DNA of 64,000 bases from CAVUNY01 sp963768585. Lineage in GTDB: Bacteria; Chloroflexota; Anaerolineae; Anaerolineales; Anaerolineaceae. A program made the translations under genes and the position numbers. This document shows, piece by piece, positions 1 to 7,682 of this stretch (position 1 is its first letter; each line of letters starts with the position of its first letter). The stretch lies in contig CAVYIF010000010.1 in NCBI GenBank assembly GCA_963768585.1, forward strand, positions 151,091 to 215,090. Direction: 5' to 3'. The notes beneath the pieces are model-generated. The model saw nothing but the letters and a program-made list of their open reading frames with translations. It had not been told where the DNA came from and searched no databases.

Positions 1-97
1 CACCGTCCCGCAGCCCCGATCCAACACGGCCAGGGGCGGAAAAATGATACATAATAAAGCGCGTGAACAACCCATAGGCTAATTCTAACATGTTATT

Positions 98-128
98 CCC
101 TGATTGGGAGGGTGCCTCCCAATCAGGG
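98..128. terminator. Perfect 14-bp inverted repeat downstream of trpB2
   Basis: CCCTGATTGGGAGG at 98-111 pairs perfectly with 115-128 around a 3-base loop. On the plus strand it is followed by TATATTTTT, which fits an intrinsic terminator for a gene entering from the left. On the minus strand it lies just past the trpB2 stop but is followed by no T run. It probably ends transcription from both sides. Confidence 0.6.
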
Positions 129-145
129 TATATTTTTACGCAGGC

Positions 146-1519
146 TTATGCCGGGATATTAACCTGGGGCACCCGGTCGCGAATGGTGGCGATCGCCTCT
201 TCGGGTATGGCGTAATCCACCAACTGCCCGGTGTTATAAGCATTGTAGGCCGACAGATCGAAGTTTCCATGGCCAGAAAGGTTGAATAAGATCACCTTCT
301 TTTCCCCGGTTTCTTTGGCAGCAAGGGCCTCATCAATAGCTGCCCGAATGGCATGCGCCGATTCAGGGGCAGGCAGGAGACCTTCAGTCTGGGCAAAGAG
401 CACCCCGGCCTCAAAGGTGGCTTTCTGATGGACGGCAATTGCTTCGATCAGGCCGGCATCATACAGGGCACACAGCGTGGGCGCCATACCATGATAGCGT
501 AAGCCGCCGGCATGAATCGGGGAGGGCATAAAATCGTGACCCAGGGTGTGCATTTTGACGATCGGCGCCATCTGGCCCGTGTCACCGTAATCGAAAGTAT
601 ATACCCCACGGGTCAGCGATGGGGTTGCCGTCGGCTCAACAGCCAACAGGCGGGTACGCTGACCGTTCTTGAGGTTCTCTCGCAAGAAGGGGAATGCGAT
701 CCCCGAGAAGTTAGATCCCCCACCCACGCAACCGATCACTACATCCGGGTATTCGCCGGCCATATCCATCTGCTTGAGTGACTCTTCGCCGATCACGGTT
801 TGGTGCAGCAAGACATGGTTCAGCACCGAACCCAGGCTGTACTTCTTGGTGCCGTTCGAAGTCGCAGCTACTTCCACGGCTTCAGAGATTGCGATTCCTA
901 GCGAACCATTGCTGTTGGGGTCTTTTTCAAGGATCATCTGCCCGGCATGCGTCCTGTTGGTCGGGCTGGGGAAAACCTGGGCACCGTAGGTTTCCATCAA
1001 GATCCGCCGGTACGGTTTTTGCTCGTAGGAAACCTTGACCATATAGACTTCAACGTCAATATCGAACATCTTGCCTGCTATGGCCAGAGCCGTTCCCCAC
1101 TGCCCCGCACCGGTTTCCGTTGTCAGAGCATGCGTACCGGCTTTTTTATTATAGAAAGCCTGAGGAATGGCGGTGTTTAACTTATGGCTGCCAGAAGGCG
1201 ACGCCCCTTCATATTTATAATAAATATGGGCTGGTGTACCGAGGGCTTTTTCCAACCGCCGGGCGCGCAGCAGGGGCGTCGGCCGGTAAAGCCGGTAAAT
1301 CTCACGCACCTCTTCAGGAATTTCGATATAACGCTCGGTGCTGATCTCCTGCAGGATCAAATCCATCGGGAAAAGGACCGAAAGAAAATCCGGGGTGACG
1401 GGTTCTTTCGTGCCAGGGTGCAGGACCGGCGCGGGTGGGACCGGGTTGTCAGCATTGACGTTGTACCAAAATTTTGGCAGGTCAGTTTCGTTCAGAATAA
1501 ATTTGGTGAGTTCAGACAT
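146..1519 (-). CDS. trpB: Tryptophan synthase beta chain, TrpB2 type
   Basis: Cytoplasmic PLP enzyme of 457 residues that would condense indole with serine (or a serine derivative) to give tryptophan. The PLP lysine is in GSHKLNTA (K113) and the phosphate-binding glycine loop GGGSNF lies near residue 266. The extended N-terminus (about 80 residues before the YRPTPLLRARRLE substrate segment) and overall length are typical of the TrpB2 branch rather than the TrpA-partnered TrpB1. No trpA is visible nearby. The start has AAGGAGG six bases upstream. It lies 111 bases after trpS with no terminator between, so the trpS T-box leader probably controls both genes. TrpB2 proteins may work as stand-alone indole-salvage enzymes; that role is inferred here. 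Confidence 0.93.
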   Translation of the reverse strand: MSELTKFILNETDLPKFWYNVNADNPVPPAPVLHPGTKEPVTPDFLSVLFPMDLILQEISTERYIEIPEEVREIYRLYRPTPLLRARRLEKALGTPAHIYYKYEGASPSGSHKLNTAIPQAFYNKKAGTHALTTETGAGQWGTALAIAGKMFDIDVEVYMVKVSYEQKPYRRILMETYGAQVFPSPTNRTHAGQMILEKDPNSNGSLGIAISEAVEVAATSNGTKKYSLGSVLNHVLLHQTVIGEESLKQMDMAGEYPDVVIGCVGGGSNFSGIAFPFLRENLKNGQRTRLLAVEPTATPSLTRGVYTFDYGDTGQMAPIVKMHTLGHDFMPSPIHAGGLRYHGMAPTLCALYDAGLIEAIAVHQKATFEAGVLFAQTEGLLPAPESAHAIRAAIDEALAAKETGEKKVILFNLSGHGNFDLSAYNAYNTGQLVDYAIPEEAIATIRDRVPQVNIPA

Positions 1520-1630
1520 GGTATTCCTCCTTGGGTTTGGAACAAAAATTTGATGTATTTGATTGGTTGGTTGGCTGACTCAGCACAACACCATTTTCCA
1601 TAGGTTTTACAGTTGTTTTCATCCAAATGA

Positions 1631-2680
1631 TCAACAAAAAACTCCCTTCAGATCGGGGATGGCGGCCGTCTCGGCGTTCAGGTCCAGGCCGGCAGACAGG
1701 CCCATCAGGCGCATTACCTCTTCGCATGTTTCCTGGGCAACCGGACGGGCACGATCGGTACCGTGCTGCAATATTTCCAACACCTGGCGTGGATGGGCGG
1801 CAATCTCAAGCCGGCGTGCGCGCAGCGGTTCAAGATAAGCGTTGAGCGCGCCAGCACAGCGCTGTTTAACCGCCACATCGCCAACTTTACCAGCCCGGTA
1901 CTGCTCCTTCAACTCTGCCAGCTCATCCTGCCGGGGATCAAAAATGTCCAGATAAGTGAAAACCGGATTACCCTCGACATGGCCGGGATCGGTGGGATGA
2001 ATGCGGGTGGGGTCGGTGTACATTTTCATCACTTTCCGGGTCGTCTCCTGAGGCGTATCTTTGAGATAAATCACATTACCGTAAGAGGTGTGCATGGTAC
2101 GGTTGTCAATCCCAGGCAGCCGGGGATTGTCAGATAGCAGGGGCTGCGGCTCAGAGAATACCGGGGCATAGAGCTGGTTGAAGCGCCGCGCGAGTTCTCG
2201 CGCCAGTTCAAGATGGGGCAGCTGGTCTTCGCCGACCGGGACAGTATCCGCTTTGTACAGCAAAATATCCGCAGTTTGCAACACGGGATAGGTTAACAGA
2301 CCGAGGGACGGGGTCAAACCGAGGTTCTGGATCTGTTCTTTATACGTCGGGACGCGCTCCAGCCGCGAAACAGTCACCAACATGCTCAGCAGCATGCTGA
2401 ACTGCGAATGGGCAGGGATTGCAGACTGCAGGACCAGGGTCGACCGGTCAGGATCGATCCCCGCGGCTAACCAGTCGGTCACGATTTCAATCGAGTTCTG
2501 CCGGATGCGGCCCGGATTATCATAATCGGTGGTCAAGACGTGCAAATCTGCTACCAGGAAAAAACAATCGTAGTCTTGCTGCAGCTTCTTCCAGGTTTCT
2601 AATGTCCCAACCAGGTGGCCAATATGGCGCGGTCCGGTGGGCCGGTGTCCGGTAAGAATGCGTCCCTTCTTCATATTCAT
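1631..2680 (-). CDS. trpS: Tryptophanyl-tRNA synthetase
   Basis: Class I aminoacyl-tRNA synthetase that charges tRNA-Trp. The ATG at 2680 is chosen because AAGGAGG sits just upstream; the longer open frame to 2779 runs back through the T-box terminator hairpin and cannot be the real N-terminus. The product is 349 residues, somewhat longer than the common ~330. The first signature PTGPRHIGHLVG (residues 14-25) is a normal HIGH-type motif. The second signature, normally KMSKS, reads TMHTS at 195-199 in front of YGNVIYL, so both lysines are missing. The rest of the fold (YKADTVPVGEDQ, TYPVLQTADILLY) is intact. It is the first gene of a likely trpS-trpB2 operon controlled by tRNA-Trp charging. 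Confidence 0.93.
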   Translation of the reverse strand: MNMKKGRILTGHRPTGPRHIGHLVGTLETWKKLQQDYDCFFLVADLHVLTTDYDNPGRIRQNSIEIVTDWLAAGIDPDRSTLVLQSAIPAHSQFSMLLSMLVTVSRLERVPTYKEQIQNLGLTPSLGLLTYPVLQTADILLYKADTVPVGEDQLPHLELARELARRFNQLYAPVFSEPQPLLSDNPRLPGIDNRTMHTSYGNVIYLKDTPQETTRKVMKMYTDPTRIHPTDPGHVEGNPVFTYLDIFDPRQDELAELKEQYRAGKVGDVAVKQRCAGALNAYLEPLRARRLEIAAHPRQVLEILQHGTDRARPVAQETCEEVMRLMGLSAGLDLNAETAAIPDLKGVFC

Positions 2681-2692
2681 CGGAACCTCCTT

Positions 2693-2728
2693 AAACAAAA
2701 ATACGTTCATCCCTGGGAGGACGAACGC
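2693..2728 (-). terminator. T-box attenuator terminator
   Basis: On the minus strand GCGTTCGTCC (with CCC) pairs with GGGATGAACGT, followed by ATTTTTGTTT. It competes with the T-box antiterminator and sits 13 bases before the trpS Shine-Dalgarno. Confidence 0.85.
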
Positions 2729-3012
2729 ATTGTCCGTGGTGCCACCTCGTTTAGGCTGTACTTTAATCAAAAATCCCATGATGATGCATCACGGGAAGCC
2801 AGCCTCACTCTTTCGGGTACGGCCTGTAAGCGATACCCTTTGCCCTGATAACGGTGGCAACTCCGGCGCAGGCTAATGGGGTAGATACCCGTTCGCCCTG
2901 CGGCTCTGAGGTCCATTCCGTGTCACTGTACGGGCAGGTTTTCACCACATCCTGCTCTCTGTTACCGCCTGTGCGGCACGTACTCGTCCTCTTCACAGCC
3001 TTATTTATGATT
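2700..3012 (-). promoter_or_regulatory. T-box leader, tryptophan specifier
   Basis: The leader of trpS carries the T-box hallmark AGGTGGCACCACGG (2734-2747, minus strand), which pairs with the tRNA acceptor end. The upstream stem I region has an AGTA motif (2981-2984), an AGGATG bulge, a GGTG distal-loop element and a specifier segment GAATGGACC, giving codon UGG (2913-2915) for Trp. A terminator hairpin follows the antiterminator. Uncharged tRNA-Trp should stabilise the antiterminator and turn on trpS-trpB2. The motif order and Trp codon agree with the gene controlled. Confidence 0.93.
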
Positions 3013-3018
3013 GGTTAG

Positions 3019-3046
3019 ATTATAAGAGATTTTAAAATCTTGTCAA
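3019..3046 (-). promoter_or_regulatory. Sigma-70 type promoter of the trpS T-box transcript
   Basis: Minus-strand TTGACA (3041-3046) and TATAAT (3019-3024) are both perfect consensus hexamers, 16 bases apart. The start of transcription would be near 3012, at the 5' end of the T-box. Confidence 0.85.
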
Positions 3047-3070
3047 GTTAAAAAAATTTCAGGTGTGTGA

Positions 3071-3105
3071 TGGAGCTGGCCCAAAAAAACATTGAACCAG
3101 CTCCA
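3071..3105. repeat. 9-bp inverted repeat
   Basis: TGGAGCTGG (3071-3079) and CCAGCTCCA (3097-3105) can form a hairpin with a 17-base loop. It lies past the end of the minus-strand gene remnant at 3139-3517 and may be its old terminator, although no clear T run follows. Confidence 0.4.
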
Positions 3106-3138
3106 TTGTTTGACAGAATTTCTCGTCTTCTGACCGAT

Positions 3139-3517
3139 CTACCGCCTGACGGTTAGCATGTAAATCTGACCAGGCGCGAGTTGGACGCTGAACCCTCCGG
3201 ACGGCACGCCATCCAGCAGCAGGGTTACTTCCACGCTGTGCACGCTGCCCAGAATGAGATCCAGAAGTGGAGGCTGGATTAAAATCGGCGCCAGACCGGT
3301 CGGTGAAAGGCGCAACTGCTAATTCAACTGCTCCCCAGACCCAATCGTACCCGGCAGTGGGCCCCCGCCCAACGGCTCAATGATCGGTGTCCACACCGGA
3401 TTGATCCCCACCAGATTAAAGTCGAAACCCAGGGTATGCGGCGTCAGATCGGGATTGCCGGCGATGAAGGGGAATGTCGAATTGCCGGTTTTTTCACTGA
3501 CAACTCTTTCGGGTTAA
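3139..3517 (-). pseudogene. Remnant of a secreted or surface protein gene
   Basis: A reading frame runs leftward from a TAA near 3520 to a TAG at 3139-3141. It has no start codon and is broken by an in-frame TAG at 3319-3321. The translation looks protein-like, with stretches such as NPDLTPHTLGFDF, LLDGVPSGGF and QLAPGQIYMLTVRR that resemble the beta-sandwich C-terminus of an extracellular protein. I do not recognise the family. The lack of start and the internal stop argue for a decayed gene. Confidence 0.5.
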
Positions 3518-3600
3518 TGCTTATACGAATCTATGAAATAGAACGCCCAATATGGGATAATTTTCTCCGGCGCGATTCCCATTAATTGGAGGGGTTTACG

Positions 3601-3999
3601 TTGAATGTGTTCTTATCTATTAAATATCACCCGGACCTGAGCAATCGCCATAAGATTGAACGCATCCTGGCGATTCTGGAAAGCTGCGGCACACATACTT
3701 TTTGTATTGCACGCGATATTGAAAAATGGGGAAGGCTGCATTTTGACTCACAGGAATTGATGCGCATTACACTGCGTGAAATCCGCAATATGCATTTGGT
3801 CGTGGTTGATTTGGAAGAAAAGGGGGTCGGTGTAGGTATCGAAGGCGGGTATGCCGTTGGTCGCGGAATTCAAGTGGTGACGATTGCCCCTCATGGAAGC
3901 GATGTTTCTCTCACCCTGAGGGGCATTTCCAGTGAAACTATATATTACTCGGATATAGACGACTTAAAACCGCATTTTCAGCGGTTAGTCGCCGGATAA
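3601..3999 (+). CDS. Nucleoside 2-deoxyribosyltransferase-like protein
   Basis: A protein of 132 residues with the small Rossmann-like fold of nucleoside 2-deoxyribosyltransferases and their relatives. The motif DLEEKGVGVGIEGGYA (about 77-92) matches the family's conserved segment with a nucleophile-region glutamate followed by GYA, and VFLSIKYHP is the first strand. Members exchange bases on deoxyribonucleosides or act as nucleotide N-glycosidases; the substrate here cannot be told. The TTG at 3601 is preferred because GGAGGGG ends 6 bases before it; another TTG at 3586 would place that site inside the gene. It stands alone between a gene remnant and the thioredoxin-like gene. Confidence 0.65.
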   Translation: MNVFLSIKYHPDLSNRHKIERILAILESCGTHTFCIARDIEKWGRLHFDSQELMRITLREIRNMHLVVVDLEEKGVGVGIEGGYAVGRGIQVVTIAPHGSDVSLTLRGISSETIYYSDIDDLKPHFQRLVAG

Positions 4000-4012
4000 A
4001 CCATATATTGGG

Positions 4013-4018
4013 TATAAT
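4013..4018 (+). promoter_or_regulatory. -10 box TATAAT ahead of the thioredoxin-like gene
   Basis: A perfect TATAAT ends 5 bases before the ATG at 4024, so transcription would begin at about that ATG. No good -35 box is seen. The spacing suggests a leaderless transcript, or a start at the later ATG 4066. Confidence 0.45.
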
Positions 4019-4023
4019 TTCTG

Positions 4024-4683
4024 ATGATCAGGCTGTGCCTTCGTTCAGTAAAGAGGGCACAGATCATGTTGAGTCTGGAGGGCATGTTGGGTTTATTTCC
4101 GATCGATGCAGAAAACTGGAAAATGGGTGTTTGCCTGAACGAATATGTCGGGCAAATGGAAACTTACCAGGAGGACATGCAGCGCCGCCTGAAAGAAGTG
4201 CGGCTAGCTGACGCTGAACTTGAATGCTTTAGCCATGTTCAGGTCCCGGTAAAGATCGCTGGTTTATGTGAAGATTGGTGTATCGACTGCCTGATGACCA
4301 TACCGATCATGGCGCAGATTGCGGCAGCCGCGCCGGGCATTGAACTGCGCATTTTTTCTCGCAACAAATGGCCCACTTTGAAAGAACATTACAACCAGCA
4401 GGGAATAATGGCAATTCCGGTATTCTCTTTTTTAGACGAATCCTATGAAGAATTTGCAAAATTTATCGAGCGGCCGCAAACTGTCCACGTGAAATTAAAT
4501 GCCTGGAAGGATGCGCATCCCGAGATCGAAGAAATACGGCGCTCATTCTCTATGTCCAGTTCAGAGAAAAAAGCTCGTCTGGCCAGCATTCGGATCGATA
4601 TGCAAAAAGAAATGGAAGATTGGTATGCTAATGAATGCCAGAGCGGCATGGTAGCTGAAGTGGAAGCGTTGTTGGGGATTTAA
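4024..4683 (+). CDS. Thioredoxin-family protein
   Basis: A cytoplasmic protein of up to 219 residues with a thioredoxin fold. The redox motif is in EDWCIDCLM (about 81-89), a variant WCxxC; the cis-proline segment is probably GIMAIPVFSF. Related proteins in Gram-positive bacteria carry a helical N-terminal segment ending in LNEYVGQM-like sequence, as here. Its partner is unknown; a thiol-disulfide role is inferred from the motif. Start choice is uncertain: ATG 4024 lies next to a -10 box, while ATG 4066 has AGAGGG upstream and would give 205 residues. The C-terminal ~40 residues are charged and helical. Confidence 0.75.
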   Translation: MIRLCLRSVKRAQIMLSLEGMLGLFPIDAENWKMGVCLNEYVGQMETYQEDMQRRLKEVRLADAELECFSHVQVPVKIAGLCEDWCIDCLMTIPIMAQIAAAAPGIELRIFSRNKWPTLKEHYNQQGIMAIPVFSFLDESYEEFAKFIERPQTVHVKLNAWKDAHPEIEEIRRSFSMSSSEKKARLASIRIDMQKEMEDWYANECQSGMVAEVEALLGI

Positions 4684-4884
4684 CTTTAATGCCACCAGCA
4701 GCAAACCCGGTGCGGCTTCGCTGAACGTAAAAATGGTTTGCGGCAAGCCATTGATGTTCGCAAACCCCAGGGTCAGCAAAGAAGAGCCGCTGTCGCGAAA
4801 TGCCTCGCTCCAGGTGATTTCCCCCAATGCCCAAAACATGAGTGACCCGCCCCCAAAAATGGCTATGCGCAAGAATGTATCCAT
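4684..4884 (-). pseudogene. Truncated two-pore-domain K+ channel-like gene
   Basis: An ATG at 4884 with GGAG upstream opens a frame whose first ~67 residues look like a membrane channel of the two-pore-domain potassium channel-like family: a transmembrane stretch (LRIAIFGGGSLMFWALG), then FRDSGSSLLTLGF and a second hydrophobic stretch ending GLLLVALK. The similarity stops at the end of the convergent thioredoxin-like gene, and the frame continues only as its antisense. The gene seems to have lost its C-terminal half. The family assignment is from recall of the SGSSLxTLGF pattern. Confidence 0.5.
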
Positions 4885-4963
4885 ACACTCTCCTGCCCGC
4901 ATTTGCCTTTCCTTCCTGCCCGGTTAACTTTCTTCGGGCAGTGTTTGCCAGCCAACACGCATT

Positions 4964-5548
4964 TTATCCCGATTTGGCAAGGATATTTTCTTGCTCACGC
5001 GCTTGATCAATAAAAGCCTTGAAGGCCGTCATCTGGATTTGGATTAACTGCCGGGTATCCTCATCAACCAGGTTGCCATCTGCATCGAATTTTTCCCAGG
5101 CGCGCTGAACCGCAACCACTGGCTCCGATAATTGCTGCATCCCTACCGCAGCCGCGATTTGTCTCAAATGAGCCTGGGCCCTTATTGTGCCCGACCGCCC
5201 GCCTGCGCCCAATACCGCCAATGGTTTTCCAGCAAAGGGTTGTGATTTAATCGGGCGCGAAGCCCAATCGATGGCATTTTTCAAGACACCCGGAACCGAA
5301 TGATTATATTCCGGTGTGGCAATCACAATCCCGTCCGCGATTACGATTTGTTCTTTCAATCGGCGCACAGCTTCTGGCACAGATATGGCATATTCGTCTT
5401 CGTTGTAAAGCGGAATCTGCGAAATGTCCGCGATATCCAGAGTCATTCCTTCGGGCATTAATTCCGCAACCGCCCGCAGCAATCCCCGGTTAAAAGAGGC
5501 ACTTCGCAGGCTGCCTGAAATACCCAGAAGCCGAATTTCTTTTTCCAT
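4964..5548 (-). CDS. NADPH-dependent FMN reductase
   Basis: A 194-residue flavodoxin-fold oxidoreductase. The FMN phosphate loop is GSLRSASFNRGLL (11-23) and the isoalloxazine-binding segment is PEYNHSVPGVLKNAIDW (about 79-95), both typical of the SsuE/ArsH/azoreductase-like FMN reductase family. It would reduce FMN or quinone-like substrates with NADPH. It follows yceI on the same strand, 80 bases downstream with a long hairpin between. Its placement with yceI and a MarR regulator suggests a response to oxidants or electrophiles; this is inference. Confidence 0.88.
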   Translation of the reverse strand: MEKEIRLLGISGSLRSASFNRGLLRAVAELMPEGMTLDIADISQIPLYNEDEYAISVPEAVRRLKEQIVIADGIVIATPEYNHSVPGVLKNAIDWASRPIKSQPFAGKPLAVLGAGGRSGTIRAQAHLRQIAAAVGMQQLSEPVVAVQRAWEKFDADGNLVDEDTRQLIQIQMTAFKAFIDQAREQENILAKSG

Positions 5549-5564
5549 GTTTTCTCCAGATCAA

Positions 5565-5597
5565 CAGCCAACCGGCAGGACACCTGCCGGTTGGCTG
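5565..5597. repeat. Perfect 15-bp inverted repeat between yceI and the FMN reductase gene
   Basis: CAGCCAACCGGCAGG and its exact complement flank a 3-base loop (ACA). No T run follows on either strand. It could act as a partial terminator or an mRNA end-protecting stem between the two genes. Confidence 0.6.
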
Positions 5598-5628
5598 ACT
5601 ACTTTCGTTATAGCTGTTTTCAGTAAGG

Positions 5629-6171
5629 TCAGGAAGCGACCTTTTGTTCTTCGGTTACCTTGACGATTTCCAGGTCAATGTTGATGGAGATATCGTCTCC
5701 AACTAACAGACCACCGCTTTCCAACACCTGGTTCCAGTTCAAACCCCAATCCTTACGATTGATTTTGGTCGATGCACTGAACCCGGCTGAGGTGTTGCCC
5801 CACATTTTCGATTGCCCGGCATATTCGGTATCCAGAACAACCTCGTGGGTCACATCCCGTATCGTCAGATCTCCGTAAATTTTGGCGTGATTTTCATTTA
5901 CAGGTTCAATCCGCTTGCTCTTAAAAGTCAAGTACGGATATTGCTCGGCATTTAAGAAGTCAGGAGATTTTAAATGGCCATCGCGCTTTGGTTCGCGCGT
6001 ATTGATGCTGGCGGCATCAATTTTTACATCCACCGAAGAATTCTGTGGGGTATCCTCATTGAAATCCACATTACCAGTAAAATTTTCGAACCGGCCATGG
6101 ACATTTGAGATCATCATATGACGCACCGAAAAGGTGATTTGAGAATGAGCAGGATCAATTTTCCAGAACAT
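5629..6171 (-). CDS. yceI: YceI-family lipocalin-like protein
   Basis: A 180-residue protein of the YceI family, an extended lipocalin-like beta barrel that binds polyisoprenoid or amide-type lipids. The opening WKIDPAHSQITFSVRHM and the HLKSPDFLNAEQYPYLTFKS and DLTIRDVTHEVVLD segments are family signatures. No signal peptide is visible, so it is probably cytoplasmic, unlike E. coli YceI. The ATG at 6171 has GGAG upstream. Its promoter contains a perfect TTTGATATCAAA palindrome that also appears in related form in front of the adjacent marR gene, suggesting control by that regulator. Confidence 0.92.
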   Translation of the reverse strand: MFWKIDPAHSQITFSVRHMMISNVHGRFENFTGNVDFNEDTPQNSSVDVKIDAASINTREPKRDGHLKSPDFLNAEQYPYLTFKSKRIEPVNENHAKIYGDLTIRDVTHEVVLDTEYAGQSKMWGNTSAGFSASTKINRKDWGLNWNQVLESGGLLVGDDISINIDLEIVKVTEEQKVAS

Positions 6172-6193
6172 GATTAACTCCTTACAAACGTTT

Positions 6194-6225
6194 TATATTA
6201 TAATATTTGATATCAAACTATTTAA
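6194..6225 (-). promoter_or_regulatory. yceI promoter with palindromic operator
   Basis: On the minus strand TTAAAT and TATAAT are 17 bases apart. The 12-bp palindrome TTTGATATCAAA (6206-6217) lies inside the spacer, an ideal place for a repressor. Near-identical copies occur before marR. Confidence 0.65.
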
Positions 6226-6237
6226 GTAAAAAAACAC

Positions 6238-6714
6238 CTACACACTGCTCCTGGTAGAAAACGGGGTCTTTTCACGCTTTCCAAGCTTTTTGCATAATCG
6301 TCCGAGAGCGGCTTGCTCTTCAGGATCAAGCCAGCTCAATTCATTCACGATGGCCTGCATCTGCAGCGGAAAGACTTCCTCAATCAGGGCCCGCCCTTTG
6401 TCGGTCAGGCTAACGACTGTGATCCGGCGATCAGATGGATCAACATTGCGCACCACCAGTGCTCGTTTTTCCAGATTGTCGATGACCAGGGTGATATTGC
6501 CGCCGCTTTTCAGCAGCTTGGTGCAAATCTCACTCTGAGACAGCGGACCTAAATGCATCAATGTTTCAAGCACCCCAAACTGGCTGATGGTCAGGTTTTC
6601 CAGTGTATTGTAGCTTGCCAGCCAACTCATTAAAGCGTTCGCGGCCCGGGTCAGTTTGATAAACGTGTCCAGGGCGAGAACTTCTTGTGGGGTACCGGAA
6701 TAATGAGTAGGCAT
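6238..6714 (-). CDS. MarR-family transcriptional regulator
   Basis: A 158-residue winged-helix protein. The core runs from LTISQFGVLETLMHLGPLS (helix 2-3) through the recognition helix SQSEICTKLLKSGGNITLVIDNLEKRALV to the wing DPSDRRITVVSLTDKG, all MarR hallmarks. MarR proteins are dimeric repressors released by phenolic ligands or oxidation. Only one cysteine (C62 region) precedes the recognition helix and another lies near the C-terminus, so redox sensing is possible but unproven. Palindromes TTTGACCTCAAA and TTTGACATCAAA in its own promoter and TTTGATATCAAA in the yceI promoter suggest it represses itself and the yceI-FMN reductase genes. Confidence 0.9.
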   Translation of the reverse strand: MPTHYSGTPQEVLALDTFIKLTRAANALMSWLASYNTLENLTISQFGVLETLMHLGPLSQSEICTKLLKSGGNITLVIDNLEKRALVVRNVDPSDRRITVVSLTDKGRALIEEVFPLQMQAIVNELSWLDPEEQAALGRLCKKLGKREKTPFSTRSSV

Positions 6715-6716
6715 GT

Positions 6717-6788
6717 TTTGACCTCAAATCGTTTGACATCAAAATAATATCACGAGGCAGCCGGATTGTCAATACCTAATTTGATGTC
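6717..6788 (-). promoter_or_regulatory. marR promoter with tandem palindromic operators
   Basis: Minus-strand TTGACA (6767-6772) and TATTAT (6744-6749) are 17 bases apart. Directly after the -10 lie two palindromes, TTTGACATCAAA (6732-6743) and TTTGACCTCAAA (6717-6728), with centres 15 bases apart. A half site TTTGATGTC is at 6780-6788. The layout fits negative autoregulation. Confidence 0.75.
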
Positions 6789-6868
6789 CGCCAGTTGGTT
6801 AAAGTTTATGACCATCATGAGGATCACAAATTGGTATGGGACGGTTGAAAAAGCATGAACCCGCCAGC

Positions 6869-7682
6869 TTAATCGCCCGCCAGCTTTCCCAGGATTCCCC
6901 CGATGCCTGGCACGCGGAGAAGAATGGCGCTCAACTTGTACCAGAAACCAGGAATCTCCACCCCGCTGCCCCGCTGTATCGCAGTTAATGAATCACGCAC
7001 AACATCTCGACCCCGCAGCCACAACAACCGCGGGATCCGCGCGCGGTCCAGGGAATCCATCTCATCCAAATCATGAAATTCAGTCACGATGAACCCAGGG
7101 CATAGGGCCTGAACGTGCACTCCGGTCCCTTTGAGATCATCGATTAATGCCTGGCTGAAAGCTACCAAAAAAGATTTCGTGGCACTGTACATGACGGAGT
7201 TGCGCCGGCGTAGAAACGCAGCCATGGAGGATACCTGAACCACACCACCGGCCCTGCGAGTCAATCATGTTCGGCAGTACAGCATGCGTCAGGCGCATAC
7301 TGGCCAGATCATGAACCTGAAGCATATCCGCCTGGGCCTGGAGGTCGAGCTGCCAGAAATGCCCCATCAGGCCAAAACCGGCATTATTGATCAGTAAATC
7401 GATCCGCTCCATCTTGCGCAGTGCATCTTCCAACCCGCGTAACTCATCGATATTCGCCAGATCGGCTGGCAGCACCTGCACCTGAATGCCGTATAACTGG
7501 CGCAGCTCCGCTGCCAAAGCCTGCATCCGTTCTTCCCTGCGAGCGGTCAAAACCAGGTGATATCCCGAGGCTGCCAGCTGGCGAGCGAATTCCCCTCCCA
7601 GGCCACCTGAAGCGCCGGTCACAACTGCCAGGCGGTTATTTTCGATCTTACTTGGGTGAGTTGGATCATTGGTGTTTGGCAT
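6869..7682 (-). pseudogene. Short-chain dehydrogenase/reductase, frameshifted
   Basis: The N-terminal part (ATG 7682) has the NAD(P)-binding loop TGASGGLGGEFA and NNAGFG; the C-terminal part has the catalytic YSATK and the tail CPGFIVTEFHD. Together they form one classical SDR of about 270 residues. The two halves are in different frames: the frame changes near 7258-7268, between LPNMI and TRRAGGVVQVSS, by a single-base indel. Either the gene is inactive or the sequence has an error there. The start codon overlaps the nitroreductase gene by 17 bases, so the two are co-transcribed. Substrate unknown. Confidence 0.8.

Noticed and set aside
2805..2996. A 63-codon frame inside the trpS leader
   Set aside because: It overlaps the T-box RNA, whose motif order explains the sequence better.
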